Assembly (NCBI GenBank): GCA_050246635.1
Contig: JBFWVR010000006.1
Coordinates: 1 to 64,000 of the forward strand
DNA: 64,000 nt
Direction: 5' to 3'
From: JBFWVR01 sp050246635
GTDB taxonomy: Bacteria; Acidobacteriota; Vicinamibacteria; Vicinamibacterales; UBA2999
Made by a program: the position numbers and the translations under genes. Of this stretch, positions 55,957 to 64,000 are shown in pieces. The notes beneath the pieces were generated by a model that saw only the letters and a program-made list of their open reading frames with translations, ran no database searches and was not told where the DNA came from. How positions within the stretch are numbered: position 1 is the first letter of the stretch; each line of letters begins with the position of its first letter.

Positions 55957-57099
55957 ATGGATTTGGGCCTCTACATCCACGTCCCTTTCTGCCGTTCCAT
56001 CTGCAACTACTGCAACTTCAATCGCGGGTTGTTCGACGAGGCGGTGAAGACCCGCTACGTCTCGGCGCTCCTGCTCGAGATCGAGCGGGCTGCCGAGGCG
56101 GGGGCGTCGGCCGACACCATCTTCTTCGGGGGCGGCACGCCCTCGCTGCTCACCCCGGCCGAGATCGGGCGCATCGTCGAGCGGTGCGCCCACAGCTTCG
56201 ACCTGGCGGCCGACGCGGAGGTCACGCTCGAGGCCAATCCCGAAACCGTGACGCCGGAGACACTGGCCGGCTACCGCGCGGCCGGGGTCTCACGGCTGAG
56301 CTTCGGGGTCCAGAGTTTCGCGGACCGCGAACTGGCGCGCCTGGAGCGCCGCCACTCCGCGGCTCGCGCGGTGCAGGCGGTGGGGGACGCCCGCCGGGCC
56401 GGCTTCGACAACATCAGCCTCGACCTCATGATGTGGCTGCCCGGGCAGCAGCTGCCCGACTGGCTGCGATCGGTCGACGCGCTCGTGGACCTGGGGCCGG
56501 AGCACGTGTCGTTCTACCTCCTCGAGCTCTATCCGAACGCCCCCCTGCGCGACGAGATGGCCCGGCGGCAATGGTCCCTGGCGCCCGACGACGATGCGGC
56601 GGCGATGTACCTCGAGGGCCTGGCACGGCTCGACGCTGCCGGATATGGGCAATACGAGATCTCGAACGCCGCGCGCCCTGGGCGCGAGTCGCGCCACAAC
56701 CTGAAGTACTGGACGGACGGGAACTGGCATGGATTCGGCTGTGGCGCCCATGGCACCCGCGACGGCATCCGCTGGCGGAACGTGTCCGGCACGTCCGATT
56801 ACTGCGACCGGGTCGAGGCCGGTACGTCCCCGGTGGCCGAGCGTCGACGGTTGCCGGATGACGAGCGGCTGGGCGACGCGCTGTTCACCGGCCTGCGCCT
56901 GACGGCCGGCCTGGATCTGGCGGCGGTGGAGAACCGCTACGGCGTTGACGTCTGGTCGCGATACAGTGAGGGCCTCTCGCCCTTCGTCGAGGCGGGCGTC
57001 CTGGTCCACGAGCCGGGGCGGCGCCTGGCGTTGACGCGGGACGGTATGCTTGTGGCCAATGAAGTCATGATGGTTTTCATTGGCAGTCCGGTACGGTAA
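55957..57099 (+). CDS. hemW: Radical SAM heme chaperone HemW-like
   Basis: A 380-residue radical SAM protein of the HemN/HemW group. The Fe-S Cys motif is HVPFCRSICNYCNF (CX3CX2C), followed by IFFGGGTPSLLTP and RLSFGVQSFADRELARLER. Its length and lack of the HemN N-terminal extension favour HemW, which inserts heme, over true coproporphyrinogen dehydrogenase; this is not certain. The leader is replaced by a repeat (55851-55956). The last 20 bases hold a possible promoter of the next gene. Confidence 0.85.
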   Translation: MDLGLYIHVPFCRSICNYCNFNRGLFDEAVKTRYVSALLLEIERAAEAGASADTIFFGGGTPSLLTPAEIGRIVERCAHSFDLAADAEVTLEANPETVTPETLAGYRAAGVSRLSFGVQSFADRELARLERRHSAARAVQAVGDARRAGFDNISLDLMMWLPGQQLPDWLRSVDALVDLGPEHVSFYLLELYPNAPLRDEMARRQWSLAPDDDAAAMYLEGLARLDAAGYGQYEISNAARPGRESRHNLKYWTDGNWHGFGCGAHGTRDGIRWRNVSGTSDYCDRVEAGTSPVAERRRLPDDERLGDALFTGLRLTAGLDLAAVENRYGVDVWSRYSEGLSPFVEAGVLVHEPGRRLALTRDGMLVANEVMMVFIGSPVR

Positions 57100-57107
57100 A
57101 GTATCGA
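57080..57107 (+). promoter_or_regulatory. Candidate promoter at the end of hemW
   Basis: TTGGCA (57080-57085), a 16-base spacer and TATCGA (57102-57107), leaving a short leader with AAGGAGG (57117-57123) before ATG 57131. Confidence 0.45.
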
Positions 57108-57130
57108 CCTTTCGTGAAGGAGGCTGGTCA

Positions 57131-57628
57131 ATGCTTCGAGGATTTCAGGTCTTCGTGTCGGGGACGGCGGCCGCGGCGCTGATGCTGGCGGGCGTGACGG
57201 TGGCAGCGGCGCAGGAGGCCGCGCCGGCGCAGGAACAGCAGCAGGCGGCTCCGCAGGAGCCGGCCGAGCCCGTGCTCACGCTCAACGGCGATGCGGCGAT
57301 CGTGACGCTGCTCATCAAGCCCGACAAGCAGGCCGACTTCGAGCAGGTGCTGGCCAAGCTGAAGGAGTCGCTGAACCAGAGCGAGAAGCCCGCGCGCAAG
57401 CAGCAGGCGGCCGGCTGGAAGGTCTACAAGGCCTCCCAGATGGCCCAGGGCAACGCGGTCTACATCTTCCTCATCGACCCCGTGGTCAAGAACGAGGAGT
57501 ACGACATCACGCGGCTCATCGCCGAGGTCTTCCCGGTGGAAGTCCAGGAGCTGTTCGTGAAGTACCGCGACTCGTTCGCCGGCCGCGCCATCAGCGAGCT
57601 CAACACGCTGATGTCGATGAGCCAGTAG
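57131..57628 (+). CDS. Secreted hypothetical protein, paralogue of the next gene
   Basis: A 165-residue exported protein. The signal peptide (residues 1-28) ends near VAAAQEA; a Gln/Ala-rich stretch follows; then a compact domain with VLAKLKESLNQSEKPARKQQ, GWKVYKASQMAQGNAVYIFL and ELFVKYRDSFAGRAISELN. The same domain pattern recurs in the next gene, so the two are tandem paralogues. I do not recognise the family. AAGGAGG lies 7 nt before the start. Confidence 0.7.
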   Translation: MLRGFQVFVSGTAAAALMLAGVTVAAAQEAAPAQEQQQAAPQEPAEPVLTLNGDAAIVTLLIKPDKQADFEQVLAKLKESLNQSEKPARKQQAAGWKVYKASQMAQGNAVYIFLIDPVVKNEEYDITRLIAEVFPVEVQELFVKYRDSFAGRAISELNTLMSMSQ

Positions 57629-57642
57629 GTTTGGTCGCCGGT

Positions 57643-57664
57643 CCCCGGGGCGCGAGTCCCGGGG
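57643..57664 (+). terminator. Hairpin after the first secreted paralogue
   Basis: A 7-bp stem CCCCGGG / CCCGGGG with an 8-nt loop, extended by GG/CC pairs outside it. It lacks a T run. Confidence 0.5.
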
Positions 57665-57706
57665 GCCGTCCCCCCGTTCGGCCCCGCCGCGTGTCGTCCC
57701 CTGCAG

Positions 57707-57712
57707 TACACT
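57707..57712 (+). promoter_or_regulatory. -10-like element of the second secreted paralogue
   Basis: TACACT ends 8 nt before GTG 57721. No ribosome-binding site is present. Confidence 0.45.
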
Positions 57713-57720
57713 GATCTCCC

Positions 57721-58395
57721 GTGACCCGCAGCCTGGCGCTTGCCGCCACCGTGATGGCCGGCCTGCTGGCTGGCCCGATGCCGCGTGCCTGGCAGGGACC
57801 GCCGCCGGCGGCGCCCACCGCACCGCAAGGCAACCAGACCCCCGCACGCCCGGGAGCGCCCGCCGACCCCGACACCGATCCCTTCGCGGACGCCGCCCCC
57901 GAGGCCGATCCGGATGCCGCTCCGCCGAGCACCGACCCGGCCGCCGTGCAGTTCACCACCGATGCCGGCCTGTTGCTGGTGCCGGTCAAGCCGACCGCGA
58001 CCGCCGACTACGAGGCGGCCATCGGCGAGCTGCATCGCGTGCTGTACGCATCGAGCGATGACGTCCTGCGCGGGATCGCCAGGGGGTGGGTCGTCTACAA
58101 GGCGACGGAGCCGGACGCGAAGGGCAACGTGATCTACGTCCACATGATCGCCGGGCCCGTGGCCGAGGCCGACTACCGGCCCTCCCGCCTGCTGGATGCG
58201 GCACTGGCCGAGGCGCCCGAGGACCTGCTGCTGCGCTACCGCGATGCGATTGCCGGCGCGCCAAGCAAGCTGTCGCTGGCGGTCCTCGCCGACTTCGACA
58301 CGCCGCCGCCCCCGCCGGGGAACGAGACGCCGGACGGGCCGGCGACCCCGCCGCCGCCCGGCAACGTCACCCCGCCGAAGCCGCCAGGCCGATAA
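57721..58395 (+). CDS. Secreted hypothetical protein, second paralogue with Pro-rich tail
   Basis: A 224-residue exported protein. The signal peptide (residues 1-20) ends near PRAWQGP; a Pro/Ala/Asp-rich linker follows; the core domain (residues about 80-190) matches the previous gene: IGELHRVLYASSDDVLRGIA, GWVVYKATEPDAKGNVIYVH, then DLLLRYRDAIAGAPSKLSLA. The C-terminus (from about 195) is a PPPPGNETPDGPATPPPPG tail. The shared core suggests gene duplication. The function is unknown. Confidence 0.7.
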   Translation: MTRSLALAATVMAGLLAGPMPRAWQGPPPAAPTAPQGNQTPARPGAPADPDTDPFADAAPEADPDAAPPSTDPAAVQFTTDAGLLLVPVKPTATADYEAAIGELHRVLYASSDDVLRGIARGWVVYKATEPDAKGNVIYVHMIAGPVAEADYRPSRLLDAALAEAPEDLLLRYRDAIAGAPSKLSLAVLADFDTPPPPPGNETPDGPATPPPPGNVTPPKPPGR

Positions 58396-58408
58396 CCGCC
58401 GCGGGCGG

Positions 58409-58488
58409 AATCGGGAATCAGGAAACCGGAAGCACGAATGCGAATCAGGTCTTCTTGATTCCGGTTCCTTGATTCTGTATTTCCAGCG
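58409..58488. repeat. Inverted GGAATCAGGAAACCGGAA-type repeats between convergent genes
   Basis: The left copy near 58412-58438 and the right copy (CTTGATTCCGGTTCCTTGAT, from 58453) are inverted relatives. They lie between the two convergent genes and probably terminate both. Confidence 0.75.
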
Positions 58489-58971
58489 TCAGAAACCCAG
58501 GTTGGCGCCGACGTAGAACCGCTGGTAGGTCTGGTGGAGCGGGTCGCCCTGCAGGCGGAACAGCCGGTAGTCGAGCCGCACGCGCAGGGGACCGGCGAGC
58601 CGGATCTTGGCGCCGCCGCCGATGTTGGTCGCGAACGCGGTTTCCTGTCGGGTGTCGAGGCGTTCCCGGTAGAGCCCGGCGCCGGCGGTCGCGTAGAGGC
58701 CGACCCCCGACACCTCGATGGGCGTCTGCACCAGCACGTTGCCGGATCCGGTCCGCAGGCCGGGCAGGCCCTCCACCGTGTCCTCGACGATATTGGCGTA
58801 CTCGAACTCGAAGCCGACCACGAGCAGGCCGAACCCGAGGCTGACGCCGCGGAGTGCCCGGTTCTCGGGCGTGGGGCTGATGCCGACGAAGGCCGTGACG
58901 TCGGCGGAGGCGGGCCGGGCCGCCGAGACGACCAGGAGGAGGGCGAACGCGGGGACGAGCCATCTGCGCAT
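58489..58971 (-). CDS. Small outer-membrane beta-barrel-like protein
   Basis: A 160-residue exported protein with a signal peptide (residues 1-23, ending near PASADVT). Alternating hydrophobic strands follow (VGLYATAGAGLYRERLD, VRLDYRLFRLQG), and the final residue is Phe (YVGANLGF), the usual signal for outer-membrane barrel assembly. The likely role is a small porin-like or OmpW/OmpA-type protein; no ligand can be inferred. It diverges from the LecA-like gene with a 24-base gap. Confidence 0.75.
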   Translation of the reverse strand: MRRWLVPAFALLLVVSAARPASADVTAFVGISPTPENRALRGVSLGFGLLVVGFEFEYANIVEDTVEGLPGLRTGSGNVLVQTPIEVSGVGLYATAGAGLYRERLDTRQETAFATNIGGGAKIRLAGPLRVRLDYRLFRLQGDPLHQTYQRFYVGANLGF

Positions 58972-58995
58972 TCGTGTATGATCGCACGAACTTCC

Positions 58996-59652
58996 ATGCA
59001 GATGTCGCGATCCGTCCTGCTGGGGCTCGCGCTCGTCGCCGCGGCGCCCCTGGTGCTCACGGCCGACACCCTGATCCTGCGGGACGGCACGCGCGTGCGC
59101 GGCGAGCTGCTCCAGATCCGGAACGGGGTGGTCGAGTTCGAGGAAGCCCGCGCCTTCGGCCGCTCCCGGACCCTGCGCCTCGATCGCGACGACATCCTGC
59201 GGATCGAGTTCGATCAGGACGGGCGGTTCGACAACGGGCTGGTCGACGACGACCGCGGCGGCCGTGGCGATCGTGACGATGGGCGGCGCCCGGCGGGGCT
59301 GCGGGAGCGGGTGGTGAACGTCTCGGCCCGCGCGGGCTGGACGCCCACCGGCATTTCGGTGCGCGCGGGACAGACGGTGTACTTCGAGGCGAGCGGACAG
59401 GTCCGCTGGGGCCGGGACCGGCGGGACGGACCAGCCGGCGAGCGCAATTCCCCGGAGAACCCGGGGCGACCGCTGCCCACGCGGTCGGCGGCGGCGCTGA
59501 TCGGCCGGATCGGCGACAGTGGCGACGTGTTCCTGGTCGGCGACGAGACGGGCGCTTTCCGGATGCGCGACAGCGGCCCCCTCTACCTCGGCGTGAACGA
59601 CGACTTCCTCAACGACAACAGCGGCACGTTCCGCGTCGTCGTCTATTACTAG
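58996..59652 (+). CDS. Secreted protein with C-terminal LecA (PA-IL)-like domain
   Basis: A 218-residue exported protein with a signal peptide (residues 1-22). An N-terminal strand-rich module (DTLILRDGTRVRGELLQIRN) leads to an Asp/Gly/Arg-rich linker. The C-terminal part (residues about 115-218) shows ISVRAGQTVYFEASGQVRWG, then SAAALIGRIGDSGDVFLVGD, YLGVNDDFLNDNSGTFRVVV, as in LecA-like galactose-binding domains, where a late Asp/Asn run binds calcium and sugar. ATG 58996 is used; 58978 is in frame. The lectin call rests on pattern alone. Confidence 0.7.
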   Translation: MQMSRSVLLGLALVAAAPLVLTADTLILRDGTRVRGELLQIRNGVVEFEEARAFGRSRTLRLDRDDILRIEFDQDGRFDNGLVDDDRGGRGDRDDGRRPAGLRERVVNVSARAGWTPTGISVRAGQTVYFEASGQVRWGRDRRDGPAGERNSPENPGRPLPTRSAAALIGRIGDSGDVFLVGDETGAFRMRDSGPLYLGVNDDFLNDNSGTFRVVVYY

Positions 59653-59684
59653 GCGCGCGCGGCGCGCGGCGCGGCCGGGCACCA

Positions 59685-60641
59685 ATGGCAGGGCGACACT
59701 ATTACAGCGAGCATGCGGGCCCACTGCGGGCGGAGCTCGGACGGGCCCTGCCGCGCGAGGTGCTGAAGGCCCTGCACGCGAAGTCGCCGGCACGGCACCT
59801 GCTCGTGGCCGTGCGGCAGTTCGTGATCCTCGCGCTGGGCACGTGGGCGCTCGTGCGTGTCGACCATCCGGCGATCTGGATCCCGCTGGCCTTCGTCCAG
59901 GGCTTCACGGTCTTCAACTTCACCGTGCTGCTGCACGAGGTCGTGCACCATGCGGTGTTCACGCGCCGGCATCCGCGCGCCGAGCGGCTGCTGGGCCTGG
60001 CCTACGCCGTGCCGAGCGGCATCTCCGCCACCCAGTTCACGCGCTGGCACCTCGACCACCACGCCGAACTCGGCTCGTTCGAGCACGACCCCAAGCGGCA
60101 TCACCTCTCACCGAAGGTGAACGCGCGCTGGTTCAAGCTGCTGTACTGCACGCCGGCGCTGTTTCCCATCTACTTCCGCGCGGCGCGGCGCGAGGTGGCG
60201 ACCTACCCGCCGGCTGTCCAGGCGCGGATTGCGAAGGAGCGCTGGCTGTCCATCGGGACGCACCTCGCGGTGCTCGGCGGGCTGTGGTGGGTGTTCGGCG
60301 GCGCGGCGGCGCTCCGGGCCTACGTGGTTCCCGTGTTCTTCGTCTTCCCGATTGCGTTCACGCTGAACCGGCTGGGCCAGCACTACGACATCGATCCCGA
60401 TGATCCCGCGAAGTGGACGACGCTCGTGCCGGGGAGCTGGTTCTGGGACTTCTGGTTCCTGAACTCGAACTACCACCTGGAGCACCACTACTTTCCCGGC
60501 GTGCCGTTCTACCGGCTGCCGGCCCTGCAGCGGGCGCTCGGCCCCTTCTACGCGCGCCACGGGATCGAGCCGCGTGGCTACGGGCGCCTGATCCGGGGCT
60601 GGATCCTCGAGAACCAGAAGCCCCACACCCACTGGGTCTGA
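59685..60641 (+). CDS. Membrane fatty acid desaturase
   Basis: A 318-residue integral-membrane di-iron desaturase. The three His boxes are LHEVVHHAVF (HxxxH), WHLDHHAELG (HxxHH) and NYHLEHHYFPGVP (HxxHH). Hydrophobic segments lie near residues 45-60, 65-80 and 190-220. It introduces a double bond into a lipid acyl chain or related substrate; position and substrate are unknown. It is located between a secreted protein gene and an acyl-CoA dehydrogenase. Confidence 0.9.
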   Translation: MAGRHYYSEHAGPLRAELGRALPREVLKALHAKSPARHLLVAVRQFVILALGTWALVRVDHPAIWIPLAFVQGFTVFNFTVLLHEVVHHAVFTRRHPRAERLLGLAYAVPSGISATQFTRWHLDHHAELGSFEHDPKRHHLSPKVNARWFKLLYCTPALFPIYFRAARREVATYPPAVQARIAKERWLSIGTHLAVLGGLWWVFGGAAALRAYVVPVFFVFPIAFTLNRLGQHYDIDPDDPAKWTTLVPGSWFWDFWFLNSNYHLEHHYFPGVPFYRLPALQRALGPFYARHGIEPRGYGRLIRGWILENQKPHTHWV

Positions 60642-60659
60642 GCCCCCGATTCCTTGTGA

Positions 60660-60665
60660 TATCTT
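60660..60665 (+). promoter_or_regulatory. -10-like element of the acyl-CoA dehydrogenase gene
   Basis: TATCTT ends 7 nt before ATG 60673, with no ribosome-binding site in between. Confidence 0.4.
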
Positions 60666-60672
60666 TCACTAG

Positions 60673-61815
60673 ATGGACTTCCGGCTGAGCGACGAACAGG
60701 AGCTGCTGCGGCGCAGCGTGCGTGAGTTTGCCGAGACCGAGATCCGGCCGCACGTGATGGAGTGGGACAACGCGCAGCACTTCCCGACGGAGCTCCTGCC
60801 GAAGCTCGCCGAGCTCGGCCTCATGGGGATCCAGTTCCCGGGCGAGTACGGCGGCGCGGCGATGTCGGCGCTCGACTACTGCATCTGCATCGAGGAGCTC
60901 GCCCGGGTCGACCCGAGCGTGTCGCTCTCGGTCGCGGCGCACAACGGCCTCGGCGCGGCGCACATCTCGATGTTCGGCTCGCCCGGCCAGAAGGCGCAGT
61001 GGCTCGGTCCGCTCGCGCGCGGCGAAAAGCTGGCGGCCTGGGGGCTCACCGAGCCGGGCTCGGGCAGCGACGCGGCCGCGATGCGCACCACCGCCGTCCG
61101 CGACGGCGACGACTGGGTCCTCAACGGCTCGAAGATCTTCATCACGCACGGCAAGACGGGGGACACGCTCGTCGCGATGGCCGTGACGGACCGGGCGAAG
61201 GGCCACAAGGGTATCTCGGCGTTCATCGTCGAGCGCGGCACCCCGGGGCTGAGGGCCGGCAAGAAGGAAGACAAGCTCGGGATGCGCGCGAGCGAGACCA
61301 CCGAGGTGATCTTCGAGAACTGCCGGGTGCCGGCCGCCCAGCTGATCGGCGAGGAGGGGCAGGGCTTCATCCAGACCCTGCAGGTGCTCGACGCCGGCCG
61401 CATCGGCATCGCGGCGCTCGCCGTCGGGCTCGCGCAGGGGGCCTACGAGGCGGCGCGCCAGTACGCCTTCGAGCGCCGCCAGTTCGGCAAGGCCATCGGC
61501 ACGTTCCAGTCGATCCGCTGGAAGATCGTCGACAACGCCACACGGGTCGAGGCGGCGCGCCTGCTGACGTATCGGGCCGCCTGGCTCAAGGACCAGGGCC
61601 GTCGCATGACCCTCGAGTCGTCCATGGCGAAGCTGTATTCCAGCGAGATTGCCGTCCGGGCCTCGGAGGACGCCGTGCAGATCCACGGCGGGTATGGCTT
61701 CGTGAAGGACTACCCGGCGGAGAAGTTCTTCCGCGACGTCAAGCTCACCACCATCGGCGAGGGCACGAGCGAGGTCCAGCGGCTCGTGATCGCCCGCCAG
61801 CTCCTGGCCGGGTGA
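60673..61815 (+). CDS. Acyl-CoA dehydrogenase
   Basis: A 380-residue FAD enzyme. The family marks are complete: WGLTEPGSGSDAAAMRTTAV, FITHGKTGDTLVAMAVTD, MRASETTEVIFENCRVP, RRQFGKAIGTFQSI, and YGFVKDYPAEKFFRDVKLTT then IGEGTSEVQRLVIARQLL with the catalytic-Glu position. Its stop overlaps meaB as GTGA, so it is tied to propionyl/methylmalonyl-CoA metabolism; isobutyryl-, 2-methylbutyryl- or butyryl-CoA are candidate substrates. Confidence 0.92.
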   Translation: MDFRLSDEQELLRRSVREFAETEIRPHVMEWDNAQHFPTELLPKLAELGLMGIQFPGEYGGAAMSALDYCICIEELARVDPSVSLSVAAHNGLGAAHISMFGSPGQKAQWLGPLARGEKLAAWGLTEPGSGSDAAAMRTTAVRDGDDWVLNGSKIFITHGKTGDTLVAMAVTDRAKGHKGISAFIVERGTPGLRAGKKEDKLGMRASETTEVIFENCRVPAAQLIGEEGQGFIQTLQVLDAGRIGIAALAVGLAQGAYEAARQYAFERRQFGKAIGTFQSIRWKIVDNATRVEAARLLTYRAAWLKDQGRRMTLESSMAKLYSSEIAVRASEDAVQIHGGYGFVKDYPAEKFFRDVKLTTIGEGTSEVQRLVIARQLLAG

Positions 61816-62765
61816 CGTTGGCCAGCCAGGGGTCTCTCGCAGAGCGGGTGCTCGCCGGCGACGTGCGGGCGATGGCCCGCGCGATCTCCCTCATCGAGGA
61901 CGAGTCGCCGGCCGCCGCCGACGTGATCCGCACGATCTTCCCCCGCACGGGACAGGCGTACCTCGTGGGCGTCACCGGCCCGCCCGGCGCCGGCAAGAGC
62001 ACGCTGGTGGACCGCCTCACCACCGAGACGCGTGCGGCCGGCGAGACGCTGGGCGTGATCGCCGTGGACCCGACGAGCCCGTTCACCGGCGGCGCGGTGC
62101 TGGGCGACCGGCTCCGCATGCAGGCGCACGCGGCCGACGAGGACGTCTTCATCCGGAGCATGGCGACCCGCGGCCACCTCGGCGGCCTGGCGCGCGCGAC
62201 GAGTGAAGTCGCCCTCGTGCTCGACGCGGCGGGCAAGAGCCTCGTCGTGATCGAGACGGTCGGTGTCGGGCAGGACGAGGTCGACATCGTGCGCAGCGCC
62301 GATGTCTCGATCGTCGTGCTTGTGCCGGGCACCGGTGACGAGGTGCAGGCCCTCAAGGCCGGCATCATGGAGATCGCCGACATCTTCGTCGTCAACAAGG
62401 CGGACCGGGAGGGGGCCGACCGGATGGTCACGGCCATCGAGTCGAACCTCGCGCTGCAGACCTACGGCGACGGGGAATGGCGGCCGCCGATCGTGAAGAC
62501 CGTCGCCTCGTCCGGCGCGGGCGTCCCCGAGCTCTGGCAGACGATCAAGGCGTTCCGGGCGCACTCGGCCGGGGCGCGGGAGCGTCGGCTCAAGGCGCGC
62601 AACGAGTTCCGGCTCCGGGAGCTGCTCACGCAGCGGTTCCTCGAGCGCGTCGAATCTGGCGTGCTGCAGCCGGGCGAGTTCGACGCGCTCGTGGCGCGGG
62701 TGGCCGCGCGGGAGCTCGATCCGTACACGGCCGCGGCCGACATCCTCGCGCGCACGTTGCGCTGA
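61812..62765 (+). CDS. meaB: Methylmalonyl-CoA mutase-associated GTPase MeaB
   Basis: A 317-residue G3E-family P-loop GTPase that guards and reloads the B12 cofactor of methylmalonyl-CoA mutase. VTGPPGAGKSTLVDRL is the P-loop; IAVDPTSPFTGGAVLGDRL, VIETVGVGQDEVDI and FVVNKADREGAD are the switch and base-recognition parts. The GTG start overlaps the acyl-CoA dehydrogenase stop. The mutase genes are 35 kb away in the window, so pathway genes are dispersed. The epimerase-metallohydrolase fusion follows 31 bases later. Confidence 0.95.
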   Translation: MTLASQGSLAERVLAGDVRAMARAISLIEDESPAAADVIRTIFPRTGQAYLVGVTGPPGAGKSTLVDRLTTETRAAGETLGVIAVDPTSPFTGGAVLGDRLRMQAHAADEDVFIRSMATRGHLGGLARATSEVALVLDAAGKSLVVIETVGVGQDEVDIVRSADVSIVVLVPGTGDEVQALKAGIMEIADIFVVNKADREGADRMVTAIESNLALQTYGDGEWRPPIVKTVASSGAGVPELWQTIKAFRAHSAGARERRLKARNEFRLRELLTQRFLERVESGVLQPGEFDALVARVAARELDPYTAAADILARTLR

Positions 62766-62795
62766 CGGCCGGCCGCGCGCCGGCGAAGTGAACCC

Positions 62796-64000
62796 ATGAG
62801 ACTCGACCACCTCGGCATCGCCGTCCAGGATCTCGAGAAGGCGCTGGCCTTCTATCGCGACGCGCTGGGCCTGCACGTGGAGGCGCCGGAAGAGGTGGCC
62901 TCGCAGCGGGTGCGTGCCCACTTCATCCCGGTGGGGGAGGCGGCGCTCGAGCTGCTCGAGGCGACGGCCCCGGACTCGCCGATCCAGAAGTTCGTGGACA
63001 GGCGCGGGCCGGGCATCCACCACCTGACCTTGCGGGTGGACGACATCCGCGCCGCCCTCGAGCGCCTGAAGGCGAAGGGCGTGCGGCTGATCGACGAGGC
63101 CCCGAGGCCCGGCGCCGAGGGCGCGCTCGTCGCCTTCGTGCACCCGTCGGCGTCACACGGCGTGCTCGTGGAGCTGAAGCAGCCCGCCCCGCGCGTCGCC
63201 CGGTTCCGCACGCCGGTCGCGCACACGCTGGGCGACCTCGAGCTCGTGACGCTGTCGGATGGCTTCTTCGGGCTCGACGGGGGCGCGATGTTCGGTGTGG
63301 TGCCCCGCACGCTCTGGGAGCGCCGGCTGCCGCCGGACGATCGCAACCGCATCCCGCTGGGCATGCGGCCGCTGCTGGTCCGGGGCGCGGGGCAGACGAT
63401 CCTCATCGACGCCGGGTGTGGCGACAAGATGGACGCGAAGAGCGCGGACATCTACGGCCTCGAGCGCGCCTACCACCTCGACCACTCGCTGGCCGAGGCC
63501 GGGCTCGGCGCCGAGGACATCGATCTGGTCATCGCGAGCCACCTCCACTTCGATCACGTCGGCGGCTTCACCGCCCGGGCGGCGGACGGCCGGATCGTGC
63601 CGCGGTTCCCGAAGGCGCGCTACGTCGCGCACCGCGGCGAGTGGGAGGACGCGACGCACCCGCACGAGCGCAACCGGGCGAGCTACCTGCAGGAGAACTT
63701 CGTGCCGCTCCAGGAGGCGGGCGTGCTGACGCTGGTCGACGACGGGGCGGAGATTGCGCCGGGCATCCGCTACCGCCGGTCGGGTGGGCACACGATGCAC
63801 CACCAGGTCCTGATGATCGAGTCGGGCGGTCGCACCGCGGTCTTCGCGGCCGACATGTTCCCGACGGCGGTGCACGTGCCCGATCCCTGGATCATGGGCT
63901 ACGACCTCTACCCGATGGACACGCTCGCGTTCAAGAAGGCCTTCGCGCGGGAGGCCATCGAGCGGGAGTACCTCATCTACTTCGAGCACGATCCGTCGCT
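62796..64000 (+). CDS. Methylmalonyl-CoA epimerase fused to a metallo-beta-lactamase-fold domain, 3' end outside the window
   Basis: One uninterrupted frame of at least 401 codons. Residues 1 to about 128 are a complete methylmalonyl-CoA epimerase (VOC fold): LDHLGIAVQDLEKALAFYRD, HHLTLRV with the metal His, and GVLVELKQ at the usual C-terminus with the metal Glu. After a linker of about 12 residues, a metallo-beta-lactamase-fold hydrolase begins at LGDLELVTLSDGFFGLDGG, with SHLHFDHVGGF (HxHxDH), GGHTMHH and AADMF metal motifs. No stop or frameshift lies between. The epimerase fits MeaB upstream. The role of the hydrolase half is unknown; a CoA-thioesterase or lactonase activity is possible. 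Confidence 0.85.
   Translation, partial: MRLDHLGIAVQDLEKALAFYRDALGLHVEAPEEVASQRVRAHFIPVGEAALELLEATAPDSPIQKFVDRRGPGIHHLTLRVDDIRAALERLKAKGVRLIDEAPRPGAEGALVAFVHPSASHGVLVELKQPAPRVARFRTPVAHTLGDLELVTLSDGFFGLDGGAMFGVVPRTLWERRLPPDDRNRIPLGMRPLLVRGAGQTILIDAGCGDKMDAKSADIYGLERAYHLDHSLAEAGLGAEDIDLVIASHLHFDHVGGFTARAADGRIVPRFPKARYVAHRGEWEDATHPHERNRASYLQENFVPLQEAGVLTLVDDGAEIAPGIRYRRSGGHTMHHQVLMIESGGRTAVFAADMFPTAVHVPDPWIMGYDLYPMDTLAFKKAFAREAIEREYLIYFEHDPS

Overview
This is a G+C-rich bacterial chromosome segment (well above 60% G+C by eye), packed with genes on both strands and dominated by housekeeping functions. The content points to Acidobacteriota, probably a Vicinamibacteria-like lineage. The main reasons are a secreted protein with the VWFA-related acidobacterial domain (21517-23616), an H1-like protein with a DUF6335-like tail, a DUF2157/DUF4824-like pair, a LecA-like secreted protein, and abundant intergenic short-period repeats. 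The lineage is an inference from protein families; no rRNA or tRNA gene was found.

Layout. 1-9.6 kb: end of a creatininase-family gene, a HAF-repeat secreted protein, then a site-2-type protease, trpS, scpA and scpB in one run, a convergent rluB and an alpha/beta hydrolase. 9.6-16.8 kb: cmk, an H1-like protein on the other strand, rpsA, an HU/IHF protein, a HIT protein, a reduced acyl-CoA-dehydrogenase-like protein, then an Nramp-like transporter and a copper-chaperone-like protein. 16.9-25 kb: membrane proteins, a VOC protein, an acyl-CoA dehydrogenase, the VWFA protein and glutamate dehydrogenase. 25-36 kb: split methylmalonyl-CoA mutase, a response regulator, valS, nadC, birA, coaX, an unknown gene and a RumA-like methyltransferase. 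36-46 kb: PuuD-like amidotransferase, argS, mobA, a V4R-like protein, a TPR protein, a SPOR protein, lnt, prfB with its programmed frameshift, and a four-helix-bundle gene between inverted repeats. 46-55 kb: a class A penicillin-binding protein, a DUF6600-like protein, dnaK-dnaJ-hspR, a sigma factor and a DnaC-like ATPase. 55-64 kb: hemW, two paralogous secreted proteins, an outer-membrane protein, a LecA-like protein, a desaturase, an acyl-CoA dehydrogenase, meaB, and a methylmalonyl-CoA epimerase fused to a metallo-beta-lactamase-fold domain that runs off the window.

How the genes work together. The mutase subunits (25-27 kb), the MeaB chaperone and the epimerase (62-63 kb) make up a propionyl/methylmalonyl-CoA route, with acyl-CoA dehydrogenases feeding it. 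ScpA/ScpB serve chromosome segregation. Cofactor and translation genes (nadC, birA, coaX, four aminoacylation or release-factor genes, rpsA) form the core. DnaK, DnaJ and HspR form a self-regulated heat-shock operon without grpE.

The main unusual signals are: (1) a scpA tail built from about 3.5 long repeats whose DNA resembles intergenic short-period repeats; (2) several families of such repeats arranged as inverted pairs at gene ends, one of which supplies the last codons of cmk; (3) -10-like hexamers only 6-9 nt before start codons at nine genes, which suggests common leaderless transcription; (4) the epimerase-metallohydrolase fusion; (5) an Lnt gene that seems to need a non-AUG start.
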